Positions 1 to 8,941 of a stretch of 64,000 nucleotides of DNA are shown here, piece by piece. Source of the DNA: Rhizobium esperanzae (GTDB lineage: Bacteria; Pseudomonadota; Alphaproteobacteria; Rhizobiales; Rhizobiaceae); contig NZ_JACIFY010000013.1 of NCBI RefSeq assembly GCF_014197615.1, positions 124,001 through 188,000 on the forward strand, given 5' to 3'. The notes under the pieces were generated by a model. It had not been told where the DNA came from and did not search any database. It saw only the letters and a list, made by a program, of their open reading frames with translations. The position numbers and the translations under genes are program-made. Numbering within the stretch: the first letter of the stretch is position 1; each line of letters opens with the position of its first letter.

Positions 1-1027
1 ATTCGATCGCGTAACCTGGTTGAAGGATCCTCGCCTGTTCGAGCCCGGGAATCGTCTTGATAAATTCGGCCTGGACCTCGGCGGGAAGGGAGGTGGAGAT
101 TCCGTTCGGATAGACCGTGTCGTCGTCGAGCCCCTCCGGTTCCAGGAAGACCTGGTGTCCGTCGCGCTCTCCGAACTTGACCAGCTTATCCTCGATCGAT
201 GGGCAATAACGCGGCCCGACCCCCTCGATCTGGCCGGAATACATCGCCGATCGCATGATGTTGTCGACGATAATCCGGTGCGTTGCTTCGGTCGTCCTGG
301 TGACGCCGCACTCGATCTGCGGAGTTGTGATTGCGTCGGTCATAAACGAGAAGGGGACAAGCTCGGCATCGGCTCCCTGACGAGCAACAGCCTGCCAATC
401 AATGGTCTTACCATCCAGCCGCGCCGGCGTTCCGGTTTTCAGACGCCCGAGCTGCAGCCCGAGTCGGGCCAGGGTGGCAGATAACCCAAGCGACGGGGCC
501 TCGCCAACGCGGCCGGCCGGTGTCTTTTCCGAACCGATATGGATAAGTCCGCGCAGGAAGGTGCCGGTGGTCAGAACCACCGCCGGCGCCCTCAAGGTTC
601 GGCCGTCCTTCATGACAACGCCGGTCACCCGTCCGTCGGCGATATCCAGATCAAAGGCGTCGCCCTCGACGATGTCCAGGCCGGCCGTCGCTTCGATTGC
701 CGCCAGCATGGCCAGGCGATAGAGCTTTCGATCGGCCTGCGTCCGAGGACCACGGACCGCAGCGCCCTTTTTCTTGTTCAACATCCGGAACTGAATGCCC
801 GCGACGTCAGCGACGCGACCCATCAGCCCATCCATGGCATCGATCTCACGAACCAGATGGCCTTTGCCAAGCCCGCCGATCGCCGGGTTGCAGGACATGA
901 CGCCGATCGTATCTCGTCTATGCGTCACCAGAGCGGTTTTCGCACCGAGGCGCGCAGCGGCATTGGCAGCCTCCGACCCCGCATGGCCGCCGCCGATGAC
1001 AATCACATCGTAGACATTATCCGTCAT
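1..1027 (-). CDS. mnmG: tRNA uridine-5-carboxymethylaminomethyl modification enzyme MnmG (GidA), C-terminal part outside window
   Basis: MnmG is the FAD- and NADH-dependent partner of MnmE. Together they install the carboxymethylaminomethyl group on U34 of tRNAs reading split codon boxes. The translated start shows the FAD Rossmann motif GGGHAG at residues 12-17 and the family signature CNPAIGGLGKGH near residues 46-57. About 342 of roughly 625 expected residues are present; the rest lies beyond the left edge. The start was chosen because GGAG sits 6 nt upstream; an in-frame ATG 12 nt further up has no such site. It follows mnmE on the same strand with two parS-like sites in the short gap. 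In rhizobia rsmG, parA and parB usually follow mnmG, so they are probably just off the window (inference). Confidence 0.95.
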   Translation of the reverse strand, partial: MTDNVYDVIVIGGGHAGSEAANAAARLGAKTALVTHRRDTIGVMSCNPAIGGLGKGHLVREIDAMDGLMGRVADVAGIQFRMLNKKKGAAVRGPRTQADRKLYRLAMLAAIEATAGLDIVEGDAFDLDIADGRVTGVVMKDGRTLRAPAVVLTTGTFLRGLIHIGSEKTPAGRVGEAPSLGLSATLARLGLQLGRLKTGTPARLDGKTIDWQAVARQGADAELVPFSFMTDAITTPQIECGVTRTTEATHRIIVDNIMRSAMYSGQIEGVGPRYCPSIEDKLVKFGERDGHQVFLEPEGLDDDTVYPNGISTSLPAEVQAEFIKTIPGLEQARILQPGYAIE

Positions 1028-1048
1028 ATCCAACTCCATTGAAGCAGA

Positions 1049-1064
1049 CGTTTCACGTGAAACC
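1049..1064. promoter_or_regulatory. parS: parS-like ParB binding site (mnmG-mnmE gap, site 1)
   Basis: The 16-mer matches the published parS consensus TGTTTCACGTGAAACA at 14 of 16 positions, and its central 14 bases, GTTTCACGTGAAAC, form a perfect palindrome. It lies in the short gap between mnmE and mnmG. ParB-CTP clamps load at such sites close to the replication origin. Binding is inferred. Confidence 0.85.
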
Positions 1065-1074
1065 GGAGGCCCAT

Positions 1075-1090
1075 GGTTTCACGTGAATCA
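1075..1090. promoter_or_regulatory. parS: parS-like ParB binding site (overlaps mnmE stop, site 2)
   Basis: This is a second 14 of 16 match, GGTTTCACGTGAATCA, starting 26 bp after the first. Its last three bases are the mnmE stop codon. Two closely spaced sites are a common arrangement beside alphaproteobacterial parAB loci. Confidence 0.8.
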
Positions 1091-2401
1091 TTTGCCGATA
1101 CAAAACTCCGAGAAGATCACACCGAGTAGTTGCTCGACATCAACTCGCCCGGTGATCCTGCCCAGGAACTCAGCGGCCACTCGCAACTGCTCGGTTCGCA
1201 ATTCGAGGTTCACATTCGTTTCCGAAATCGCCGCGTCCAGCGCCCATAAACATTTCGCTAGCGAATCTTTATGCCGATTGCGGCTCGGAATCGCCATGGA
1301 CAGACCGCCGAAACGTTCGGCGACGATAGTGCCGATCAACCGGCGCAATTCCGGCAATCCGTCACCTGTCGTCGTCGAAATCTCCAGATCATATCGATCC
1401 GAGTTGATCTCGACGAGATCCTTCTTCGTGCCGACAGTAACATGCGGAGAGGCCTGGTCCAAGTCGTCGGGGACTACGGGATTTGCCATGTCGACCAGCA
1501 GCAGAACAAGGTCGGCATCTCGCAGCGCCACACGCGCACGGCGCACGCCTTCTATCTCGACCCGGTCATCTGCCTCGCGGAGGCCGGCCGTGTCGTAAAG
1601 TTTGATGAGATAACCGTCAATATCGAGATCGACCTGCAAAACATCGCGGGTGGTTCCAGCGATCTCGGTGACGATCGCTACATCACGACGGGTCAGAGCA
1701 TTCAACAGGCTCGATTTCCCCGCATTCGGCGCGCCGGCGATGACTATCTTGAAGCCATCCCTGATGATCTCACCTGCCGAAGCAGCAGCCAGATGTTCTT
1801 CGATCTCGCTGCGCAGCTTCGCCATATCGGTCCAGACCATGTCCGATACCGAACCGGGAACATCATCCTCATCGGGAAAATCAAGTTCCGCCTCGATCAG
1901 CGCCCGCGCCCGCGTCAATCGTTCCGCCCACGAATCGTAAATCGCGGAAAGCCCGCCGGCGCTCTGCTCGATCGCAAGACGCCGCTGCATCTCGGTTTCG
2001 GCGCCGATGAGATCCGCCAGGCCTTCGACCTCGACGAGATCAAGCTTGCCGTTTTCAAAAGCCCGGCGCGAGAACTCGCCCTCGACTGCCATCCGAACAC
2101 CCGGAACATCGCCAAGGGCGTGAAACAGCGCCGCCAGCACCGCGCGGCTGCCGTGGATCTGCAGCTCGGCGACATCCTCGCCGGTAAACGAATTCGGAGC
2201 CGGAAAGAACAGCACGAGGCCATTGTCGATCGGCTGGTTGTTACGAGTCCGAATCGTTCTATAGGAGGCGAAGCGATCTGCGGGCACTGAACCGACCAGC
2301 CTGACCAACAGATCCCGGGTCAATGGGCCGCTGATACGAACGATCGAAACGCCCGAGGGCGGCGCGCCGCTCGAGAGCGCAAATATAGTGTCAGTCAACA
2401 T
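1088..2401 (-). CDS. mnmE: tRNA uridine-5-carboxymethylaminomethyl modification GTPase MnmE (TrmE)
   Basis: MnmE is the potassium-activated GTPase half of the MnmE-MnmG complex. It uses a methylene-THF-derived carbon to modify wobble U34. The 437-residue product has the N-terminal THF-binding domain, the helical domain, and an embedded G domain with GAPNAGKS at residues 223-230, a DTAG switch and a TKKD specificity motif. It ends in CIGK, the essential C-terminal Cys motif of the family. The open frame extends 16 codons further up, but the sequence beginning MLTDTIFALSSG matches the family start. An intrinsic terminator lies just upstream, separating it from rho, so it probably has its own promoter in that short gap. 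Confidence 0.97.
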   Translation of the reverse strand: MLTDTIFALSSGAPPSGVSIVRISGPLTRDLLVRLVGSVPADRFASYRTIRTRNNQPIDNGLVLFFPAPNSFTGEDVAELQIHGSRAVLAALFHALGDVPGVRMAVEGEFSRRAFENGKLDLVEVEGLADLIGAETEMQRRLAIEQSAGGLSAIYDSWAERLTRARALIEAELDFPDEDDVPGSVSDMVWTDMAKLRSEIEEHLAAASAGEIIRDGFKIVIAGAPNAGKSSLLNALTRRDVAIVTEIAGTTRDVLQVDLDIDGYLIKLYDTAGLREADDRVEIEGVRRARVALRDADLVLLLVDMANPVVPDDLDQASPHVTVGTKKDLVEINSDRYDLEISTTTGDGLPELRRLIGTIVAERFGGLSMAIPSRNRHKDSLAKCLWALDAAISETNVNLELRTEQLRVAAEFLGRITGRVDVEQLLGVIFSEFCIGK

Positions 2402-2452
2402 GGCCATATCGCTGGTCTGTGGATCGGAATTCGAATCGATCCCTCTCAAATA

Positions 2453-2488
2453 GAAAAAGCTGGCGACATCGTGACGATGTCGCCAGCT
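2453..2488 (-). terminator. Intrinsic terminator of rho
   Basis: A perfect 14-bp stem (arms 2458-2471 and 2475-2488, loop TGA) is followed on the minus strand by a run of five T. It lies 90 bp past the rho stop codon and before mnmE. The Rho gene itself thus appears to end at a Rho-independent site. Confidence 0.85.
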
Positions 2489-2577
2489 CTGATCAAAGCA
2501 TGTCCCACGCGTTCAGGGCTAAGATGCCTCGCATCGATAAACCAAACGCAACGCAAGCGGTGGAATCCGGCTAAGGA

Positions 2578-3843
<1,266 letters not shown>

Positions 3844-4023
3844 GAAGTGACCAATACTCTTTTCAATTTCGAAGGGGAAAGGCGATGTTGGGTCGTATTC
3901 GGTACTGCGAAGGGCTCGCAGACGACTGAACTCTACACACATGCCACCTAGATGAGATGCGCGGAAAATAGCGACTCGTGATCGCGCCCGCAAGAGGGCT
4001 GCTTAAAATGAAGCAAATTTAAC

Positions 4024-4044
4024 CTGAGGGCGATTTTGCCTCAG
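4024..4044 (-). terminator. Possible weak terminator at the hemJ stop
   Basis: A 6-bp inverted repeat (CTGAGG and CCTCAG, 9-nt loop) overlaps the last codons and stop of hemJ and is followed on the minus strand by an A/T-rich stretch. The stem is short, so read-through from hemEJ into rho is possible. Confidence 0.35.
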
Positions 4045-4583
4045 AACGGCTTCACCACCACGAGGATCACGATGAGGATCATCAGCAATGTCGGCGCCTC
4101 GTTCATGAACCGCCAATAACGCGCGGAACGGCGATTTTCATCGCGTTCGAAAGCTCTGACGGCGCGGCTGAAAAACATATGAACACCGGTCAGCAGCACA
4201 ACGAGACCGATCTTCGCATGCAGCCAGCCGCCGTGGAATCCATAGACCGACCAGGCGAGATAGAGACCGAACATCCAGGTCAGCATCATTGCCGGTGTCA
4301 TGATGATTCGAAGCAGCCGACGCTCCATCACCTTGAAGGTTTCCGATTGCACCGAGCCCGGCTCGGCATCGGTGTGATAGATGAACAGCCGCGGCATGTA
4401 GAACAACCCGGCCATCCAGGAAATGACCGCAATGATGTGCAGCGCCTTGATCCAGAGATAGAGATTGTCGGGGTTCCAGGCAAAAAGCCCGACCGCCATC
4501 AGCGCGAAGAAGGCCAGCGCAAAATGGGCTCGGCGCCGGGCGTAGGCGCCGGGTCTCCGGTCCGTCTGCCGTTCCATCGTCAC
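4041..4583 (-). CDS. hemJ: Protoporphyrinogen IX oxidase HemJ
   Basis: HemJ is a small integral-membrane enzyme that oxidises protoporphyrinogen IX to protoporphyrin IX, the penultimate step of haem synthesis, in bacteria lacking HemG and HemY. The 180-residue sequence has four or five hydrophobic helices. The conserved histidine lies in the second, in the stretch LYLWIKALHIIAVISWMAG, followed by PRLFIYH. The gene overlaps the hemE stop by 4 bp (GTGA), which argues for translational coupling within one haem unit. The start is a GTG; an ATG two codons downstream is an equally possible start. Confidence 0.92.
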   Translation of the reverse strand: MTMERQTDRRPGAYARRRAHFALAFFALMAVGLFAWNPDNLYLWIKALHIIAVISWMAGLFYMPRLFIYHTDAEPGSVQSETFKVMERRLLRIIMTPAMMLTWMFGLYLAWSVYGFHGGWLHAKIGLVVLLTGVHMFFSRAVRAFERDENRRSARYWRFMNEAPTLLMILIVILVVVKPF

Positions 4584-5626
4584 GCCCTGTCTCGCATCTG
4601 CCCACCCCGCACACGCTCGACCAGCAGGCGCACATGCTCGGGATCGGCCTGCGGCGTAATGCCGTGACCGAGATTGAAGATCAGCGGTCCATTTCCGAGA
4701 TGCTGCAGAATATCGTCGATACCCTCTTCCAGCGCTCGGCCGCCGGCAACGACACGCATCGGATCGAGGTTGCCTTGGACCGGCCCATCCTTCTGAAGCT
4801 CCGCGGCGAAAGCCAGCGGGACCGACCAGTCGAGACCGATCGCATCCGCGCCCGTCCTCTGGCGATAGTTTTTCAGCTGGTAACCGGCACCCTTGGCAAA
4901 GGCAATGATGCGCGCATGCGGCCGTTGCGATTTGACCGAAGCGATCATTCGCGCGACCGGCCGGACAGCGAAGGCTTCGAATTCTTTTTCGCCGAGAACC
5001 CCAGCCCAGGAATCGAAGATCTGCACGGCATCGGCGCCGGCATCGATCTGAGCAACGAGATAATCGGCCGAGACGTCGGCGAGCAGCATCAGAAGATGTT
5101 CGAAAGCGCGGGGATAGCGGTAGGCGAAGAGGCGGGCAGGCGCCTGATCCGGCGTGCCGTGACCGGCAATCATATAGGTCGCAACCGTCCAGGGCGCGCC
5201 ACAGAAGCCGAGCAGCGTCGTTTCACCAGGCAACGCCTCCCGCAGCAGCCGCACCGTCTCCATGACCGGCCTGAGATAATCGATAACCTCTTCGCCGTTC
5301 AACCTGCCGATGCCGGCTTCATCGATCGGATCCATCTCGGGGCCATGGCCCTCGGTAAACCGGACATTGCGTTTCAACGCGTCGGGAATGACCAGAATAT
5401 CGGAAAACAGAATGGCTGCATCAAAGCCGTAGCGGCGGATCGGCTGCAATGTCACTTCGACGGCATGATCGGGCGTGTAGCAGAGATCGAGGAAACTTCC
5501 GGCCTTTGCCCGCGTCTCCCTATATTCCGGGAGATAACGTCCCGCCTGTCTCATCAGCCAGAGAGGAGGAGGGGAGAGGCTTTCGCCATCCAGAACCCTC
5601 ATGATCTTTCGGCGCGTGTCGCTCAA
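4580..5626 (-). CDS. hemE: Uroporphyrinogen III decarboxylase
   Basis: HemE decarboxylates the four acetate side chains of uroporphyrinogen III to give coproporphyrinogen III in the cytoplasm. The 348-residue product contains the family signatures PPLWLMRQAGRYLPEYR near the N terminus and GFCGAPWTVATYM in the middle. The start appears to be TTG with GGGAAG about 6 nt upstream; the next ATG is eight codons in and would remove conserved residues. It is the first gene of the leftward hemE-hemJ-rho run. Its promoter must lie inside the A/T-rich side of oriC, so initiation and haem gene expression share DNA, as at the hemE-side origins of Caulobacter and Sinorhizobium. Confidence 0.96.
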   Translation of the reverse strand: MSDTRRKIMRVLDGESLSPPPLWLMRQAGRYLPEYRETRAKAGSFLDLCYTPDHAVEVTLQPIRRYGFDAAILFSDILVIPDALKRNVRFTEGHGPEMDPIDEAGIGRLNGEEVIDYLRPVMETVRLLREALPGETTLLGFCGAPWTVATYMIAGHGTPDQAPARLFAYRYPRAFEHLLMLLADVSADYLVAQIDAGADAVQIFDSWAGVLGEKEFEAFAVRPVARMIASVKSQRPHARIIAFAKGAGYQLKNYRQRTGADAIGLDWSVPLAFAAELQKDGPVQGNLDPMRVVAGGRALEEGIDDILQHLGNGPLIFNLGHGITPQADPEHVRLLVERVRGGQMRDRA

Positions 5627-5844
5627 GCGCTTCTTCCCTATAAAAAATCAAAGATATTTTAAAAGGTTTCTATTTCTTAGAGTCGGTGTCTATCAAGGAT
5701 TAAAATCCATCCACCACCGATGCCATTTGTCGCGTGCCGCCAAAAAACATCGCGGCGAATTTCTCCGTTCCGCCCGAAATCCGGGGAGAAGCCGAATCTG
5801 AAAATGATTCCAGATCCTTCCGGGCAGCTGATTTTGCCCGTGGC

Positions 5845-5853
5845 TGTGGATAA
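5845..5853 (-). promoter_or_regulatory. DnaA box, perfect
   Basis: TGTGGATAA is the exact reverse complement of the DnaA box TTATCCACA. A weaker same-orientation copy, TGTGGACCT, follows directly at 5856-5864. Confidence 0.85.
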
Positions 5854-5891
5854 GCTGTGGACCTGCATCTGCCAACGCAACTTGGTCCCCG

Positions 5892-5900
5892 TCATCCACA
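5892..5900 (+). promoter_or_regulatory. DnaA box, 8 of 9
   Basis: TCATCCACA differs from TTATCCACA at one position and is in opposite orientation to the two perfect boxes flanking it. Confidence 0.65.
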
Positions 5901-5933
5901 GGGCCGGGTGAAACCGATCTGCAGAATTGGAAT

Positions 5934-5942
5934 TGTGGATAA
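5934..5942 (-). promoter_or_regulatory. DnaA box, perfect
   Basis: This is a second exact TGTGGATAA, 89 bp from the first and in the same orientation. Confidence 0.85.
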
Positions 5943-6027
5943 GGCGGCATGTTTTCCCTTGCCCGAGACCGCCTCGCCGCCGTAGCTCTGTTTCATCCAG
6001 TCTTTTCAACAGGCAGCGGAAAATAGC

Positions 6028-6849
6028 GTGGAGAACAGAACGAACTTCTTTCATCTGCATCTGATTTCTGACTCAACGGGAGAGACTCTGATCTCGGCCG
6101 GCCGCGCCGCATCGGCCCAGTTCAGATCCGCTCAGCCGATCGAACATGTCTATCCGCTGATCCGCAACCGCAAACAGTTGCTGCCAGTTCTGCAGGCGAT
6201 CGATGATGCACCGGGCATCGTGCTCTATACGATCGTCGATCGGGAGCTCGCGAGCCTGATCGACGAGCGCTGCATCGAAATGGGCGTGGCCTCGGTGAAT
6301 GTGCTGGAGCCGGTCATGAATGCCTTCCAGATCTATCTCGGCGCCCCGTCGCGCCGCCGGGTCGGCGCCCAGCACGTGATGAATGCCGGCTACTTCGCCC
6401 GCATCGAAGCGCTGAATTTCACCATGGATCACGACGACGGTCAGATGCCGGACGATTACAACGATGCCGATGTCGTCATCATCGGCATCAGCCGCACGTC
6501 AAAGACACCGACCAGCATCTACCTCGCCAACCGCGGCATCAAGACGGCGAATATTCCGATCGTCTACGGCGTGCCGTTGCCGGAGAGTCTGTTCATTGCG
6601 AGCAAACCGCTGATCGTCTGCCTGATTGCCACCACCGACCGCATTTCCCAGGTGCGGGAAAACCGGGTGCTTGGGGTGACGCAGGGTTTTGATCGCGAAC
6701 ATTATACCGACCGCGCCGCGATCTCCGAGGAGCTGAAATATGCCCGCTCGCTCTGCGCCCGCCACAACTGGCCGCTGATCGACGTGACCCGCCGCTCAAT
6801 CGAGGAAACAGCCGCGGCAATCGTTGCCCTGCGCCCGAAGCTGCGCTAA
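6028..6849 (+). CDS. Pyruvate, phosphate dikinase regulatory protein (bifunctional kinase/pyrophosphorylase, DUF299)
   Basis: Proteins of this family switch PPDK (or PEP synthetase) off by ADP-dependent threonine phosphorylation and on by phosphate-dependent dephosphorylation. The 273-residue product starts with the family's FHLHLISDSTGET segment and has the P-loop-like GISRTSKT at residues 153-160. The start is a GTG with GCGGAAAA upstream. It is the first gene to the right of oriC and begins the rightward run towards maf. The family cannot be split into PPDK and PEP-synthetase regulators by eye; PPDK is favoured because rhizobia carry ppdK (knowledge, not seen here). Confidence 0.9.
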   Translation: MENRTNFFHLHLISDSTGETLISAGRAASAQFRSAQPIEHVYPLIRNRKQLLPVLQAIDDAPGIVLYTIVDRELASLIDERCIEMGVASVNVLEPVMNAFQIYLGAPSRRRVGAQHVMNAGYFARIEALNFTMDHDDGQMPDDYNDADVVIIGISRTSKTPTSIYLANRGIKTANIPIVYGVPLPESLFIASKPLIVCLIATTDRISQVRENRVLGVTQGFDREHYTDRAAISEELKYARSLCARHNWPLIDVTRRSIEETAAAIVALRPKLR

Positions 6850-6880
6850 GCGCTGGCGGAAGCCGGCACCCGAGGAATTC

Positions 6881-7480
6881 ATGATACCCAAACTCATCCT
6901 TGCATCATCGAGCCCCTTTCGGCGGATGCTGATGGAAAATGCCGGTCTATCCTTCGAGGCGCATGCCGCCAACATCGATGAAAGAGCGGTCGAAGCCCCG
7001 TTGGAAAAAGCCGGCGCAACGCCGGATGCCGTCGCTCTCGTCCTGGCCAAGGCCAAGGCCGCAGAGGTCAGCAGCCGTTTTCCGGACAGCCTGGTGCTCG
7101 GTTCGGACCAGACGATGTCGCTTGGCGACCGCGTCTTCCACAAGCCGAAGGACATGGCCAACGCGGCGAGCCACCTTCACGCCCTTTCGGGAACAACCCA
7201 CCGCTTGAACAGTGCCGTCGCGATCGTCGGCAATGGCGTGGTTCTGTGGGAGCATCTCGCTCATGCCGAGCTGACGATGCGGCCGCTGGCGTCGGACTTC
7301 ATCGCCAGGCATCTGGCGCGCGTCGGCGACAAGGCGCTTTCCAGCGTCGGCGCCTACCAGTTGGAGGGGGAGGGCATTCAGCTTTTCGAGAAAATCGAGG
7401 GTGATTATTTCACCATTCTCGGCTTGCCGATGCTGCCGCTCTTAAAAAAATTGCGAGACCTCGGAGCGATCGATGGGTGA
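6881..7480 (+). CDS. maf: Maf-like nucleoside triphosphate pyrophosphatase
   Basis: Maf proteins hydrolyse non-canonical or modified NTPs to NMP and pyrophosphate and affect septum formation when overproduced. The 199-residue sequence opens with LILASSSPFRRMLMENAG, the family substrate-binding motif (S-x-S-P-x-R). GSDQ follows in the central part, with the conserved acidic residue before it changed to L, and then a lysine-containing HKPKD. The ATG with GAGG 6-7 nt upstream was chosen over the longer frame. Its last 8 bp overlap aroE. The pattern GSDQT rather than GADT suggests the YceF-type subgroup; which nucleotide it prefers cannot be decided from sequence alone. Confidence 0.9.
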   Translation: MIPKLILASSSPFRRMLMENAGLSFEAHAANIDERAVEAPLEKAGATPDAVALVLAKAKAAEVSSRFPDSLVLGSDQTMSLGDRVFHKPKDMANAASHLHALSGTTHRLNSAVAIVGNGVVLWEHLAHAELTMRPLASDFIARHLARVGDKALSSVGAYQLEGEGIQLFEKIEGDYFTILGLPMLPLLKKLRDLGAIDG

Positions 7481-8330
7481 TTCACGTGAAACATTCGGGC
7501 CGCAAGCGTTTGTCACGGGCTTTCCGGTCAAACACTCGCGCTCGCCGTTGATCCATGGCTATTGGCTGAAGACGCTCGGCCTGCCGGGCAGCTACCGTGC
7601 CCATGAAGTGACGCGCGAGGCTTTTGCCGATTTCATCGCCTCGCTGAAGGATGGCAGTTCGGGCTTCGTCGGCGGCAATGTCACCATTCCCCACAAGGAA
7701 CTGGCCTTCAAGCTCGCCGACAAGCCGGACGCGTTGTCGCGTGAACTCGGCGCTTCGAACACGCTCTGGCTCGAGAATGGCGTCCTGCATGCGACGAATA
7801 CCGACGGTCGCGGCTTCACCGCCAATCTCGACGAACGCCATCCGGGCTGGGACCGGCATGATACGGCTGTGGTCTTTGGTGCCGGCGGCGCCAGCCGGGC
7901 GATCATCCAGGCGGTCCGCGATCGCGGCTTCAAGGAGATCCACGTCGTCAACCGCACCGTCGAACGAGCGCGTGAACTGGCCGATCGCTTTGGCCCGAAA
8001 GTTCAGGCCCATCCGGCAGGCGCGCTTGCCGAAGTCATGAAAGGCGCCGGTCTCTTCATCAATACCACCTCGCTCGGCATGGACGGCGAGGCCGCACCGC
8101 GGCTCGATTTCACGCCGCTTGCAGCCAATGCCCTGGTCACCGACATCGTCTATGTGCCTTTGAAGACGCCGATCCTGGCACAGGCAGAAGAGCAGGGATT
8201 TCCGATCGTCGATGGTCTCGGCATGCTGCTGCACCAGGCCGTGCCGGGATTCGAGAAATGGTTCGGAAAGCTTCCGGTCGTCGACGCAGCCCTGCGTGGC
8301 CTGATCATTGCAGATATGGAAACGCATTGA
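7473..8330 (+). CDS. aroE: Shikimate dehydrogenase
   Basis: AroE reduces 3-dehydroshikimate to shikimate with NADPH in the chorismate pathway. The 285-residue product has the substrate-binding SRSPLIHGYW near residue 25, the catalytic-lysine region NVTIPHKE, NTDGRGF, the Rossmann motif GAGGASRAI and the C-terminal GLGMLLHQA. The first 8 bp overlap maf and the stop overlaps the coaE start. A parS-like sequence is written through codons 2-7, so the N-terminal peptide GDSRET is partly dictated by a DNA site. Confidence 0.96.
   Translation: MGDSRETFGPQAFVTGFPVKHSRSPLIHGYWLKTLGLPGSYRAHEVTREAFADFIASLKDGSSGFVGGNVTIPHKELAFKLADKPDALSRELGASNTLWLENGVLHATNTDGRGFTANLDERHPGWDRHDTAVVFGAGGASRAIIQAVRDRGFKEIHVVNRTVERARELADRFGPKVQAHPAGALAEVMKGAGLFINTTSLGMDGEAAPRLDFTPLAANALVTDIVYVPLKTPILAQAEEQGFPIVDGLGMLLHQAVPGFEKWFGKLPVVDAALRGLIIADMETH
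7478..7493. promoter_or_regulatory. parS: parS-like ParB binding site inside aroE (site 3)
   Basis: TGATTCACGTGAAACA matches the parS consensus at 15 of 16 positions, the best match in the window. It lies within the first seven codons of aroE, about 1.5 kb to the right of oriC, and overlaps the end of maf. Confidence 0.85.
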
Positions 8331-8941
8331 TGCTGACGATCGGCCTCACCGGCTCTATCGCCATGGGAAAATCGACGGCGGCGAAACTCTTCGCCGAGGC
8401 CGGAATCCCGTTGAACGATTCTGATGCCGTGGTCCACGATCTCTATACCGGCGAGGCCGCACCGCTGGTGGATGCCGCGTTTCCCGGCACGATGAAGGAC
8501 GGAGCGGTCGACCGGCATGAACTCGGCCGCCAGCTCGCTCTTGATCCGGACGGCTTCAAACGCCTGGAAGCGATCGTCCATCCGCTGGTTCGCAAACGCG
8601 AGGCGGAATTTCTGGCGCGACAGCGCGCCGCCGGCGCCGAGATGGTATTGCTCGATATTCCCTTGCTCTTCGAGACCGGGGCCGAGGAAAGAGTGGATGT
8701 CATCGTCGTCGTCAGCGCCGATCCACAGATTCAGCGCCAGAGGGTGCTTGCGCGGCCAGGCATGACCGAGGAAAAATTCAATATGATTCTCTCCCGTCAG
8801 ACACCGGACGCCGAAAAGCGCCGTCGCGCCGATTATCTGATCGACACCAGCCAGAAGATCGCGGTCACGAAAGAACGGGTGCTTGCTATCGTCGCCGACC
8901 TGAAAATGCGGATTGCCAAGGGAGATTTCCGGAATGCGTGA
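8330..8941 (+). CDS. coaE: Dephospho-CoA kinase
   Basis: CoaE phosphorylates the 3'-hydroxyl of dephospho-CoA, the last step of coenzyme A synthesis. The 203-residue protein starts MLTIGLTGSIAMGKST, with Walker A at residues 8-16. DSD follows at about 30 and DIPLLFE mid-sequence, both family signatures. The stop of aroE and this ATG share one base (TGATG), so expression is probably coupled. The end overlaps dnaQ by 8 bp. CoaA, the first enzyme of the same pathway, is also in this window on the other strand. Confidence 0.96.
   Translation: MLTIGLTGSIAMGKSTAAKLFAEAGIPLNDSDAVVHDLYTGEAAPLVDAAFPGTMKDGAVDRHELGRQLALDPDGFKRLEAIVHPLVRKREAEFLARQRAAGAEMVLLDIPLLFETGAEERVDVIVVVSADPQIQRQRVLARPGMTEEKFNMILSRQTPDAEKRRRADYLIDTSQKIAVTKERVLAIVADLKMRIAKGDFRNA

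Larger units (their letters stand above)
5627..6027. other. oriC: Probable chromosomal replication origin oriC
   Basis: This 401-bp gap between divergent hemE and the PPDK regulator holds no credible gene. The hemE-proximal side is A/T-rich (44 of 60 bases in 5641-5700), as expected of a DNA unwinding element. The other half holds two perfect DnaA boxes and at least two weaker ones within 100 bp. Three GANTC (CcrM methylation) sites occur, at 5680-5684, 5794-5798 and 5806-5810, with two more just inside the next gene. Known parallels: the Caulobacter origin lies beside hemE, and the Sinorhizobium meliloti chromosomal origin was mapped to the hemE region. No CtrA box of the form TTAA-N7-TTAA was found. 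Confidence 0.85.

Noticed and set aside
5627..6027. CtrA boxes in oriC
   Set aside because: TTAA motifs occur but not as TTAA-N7-TTAA, so Caulobacter-type CtrA repression is not supported by sequence.
5677..6060. Open frame of 127 codons on minus across oriC
   Set aside because: It covers DnaA boxes and runs into the next gene's start; no ribosome site and no similarity that I recognise.
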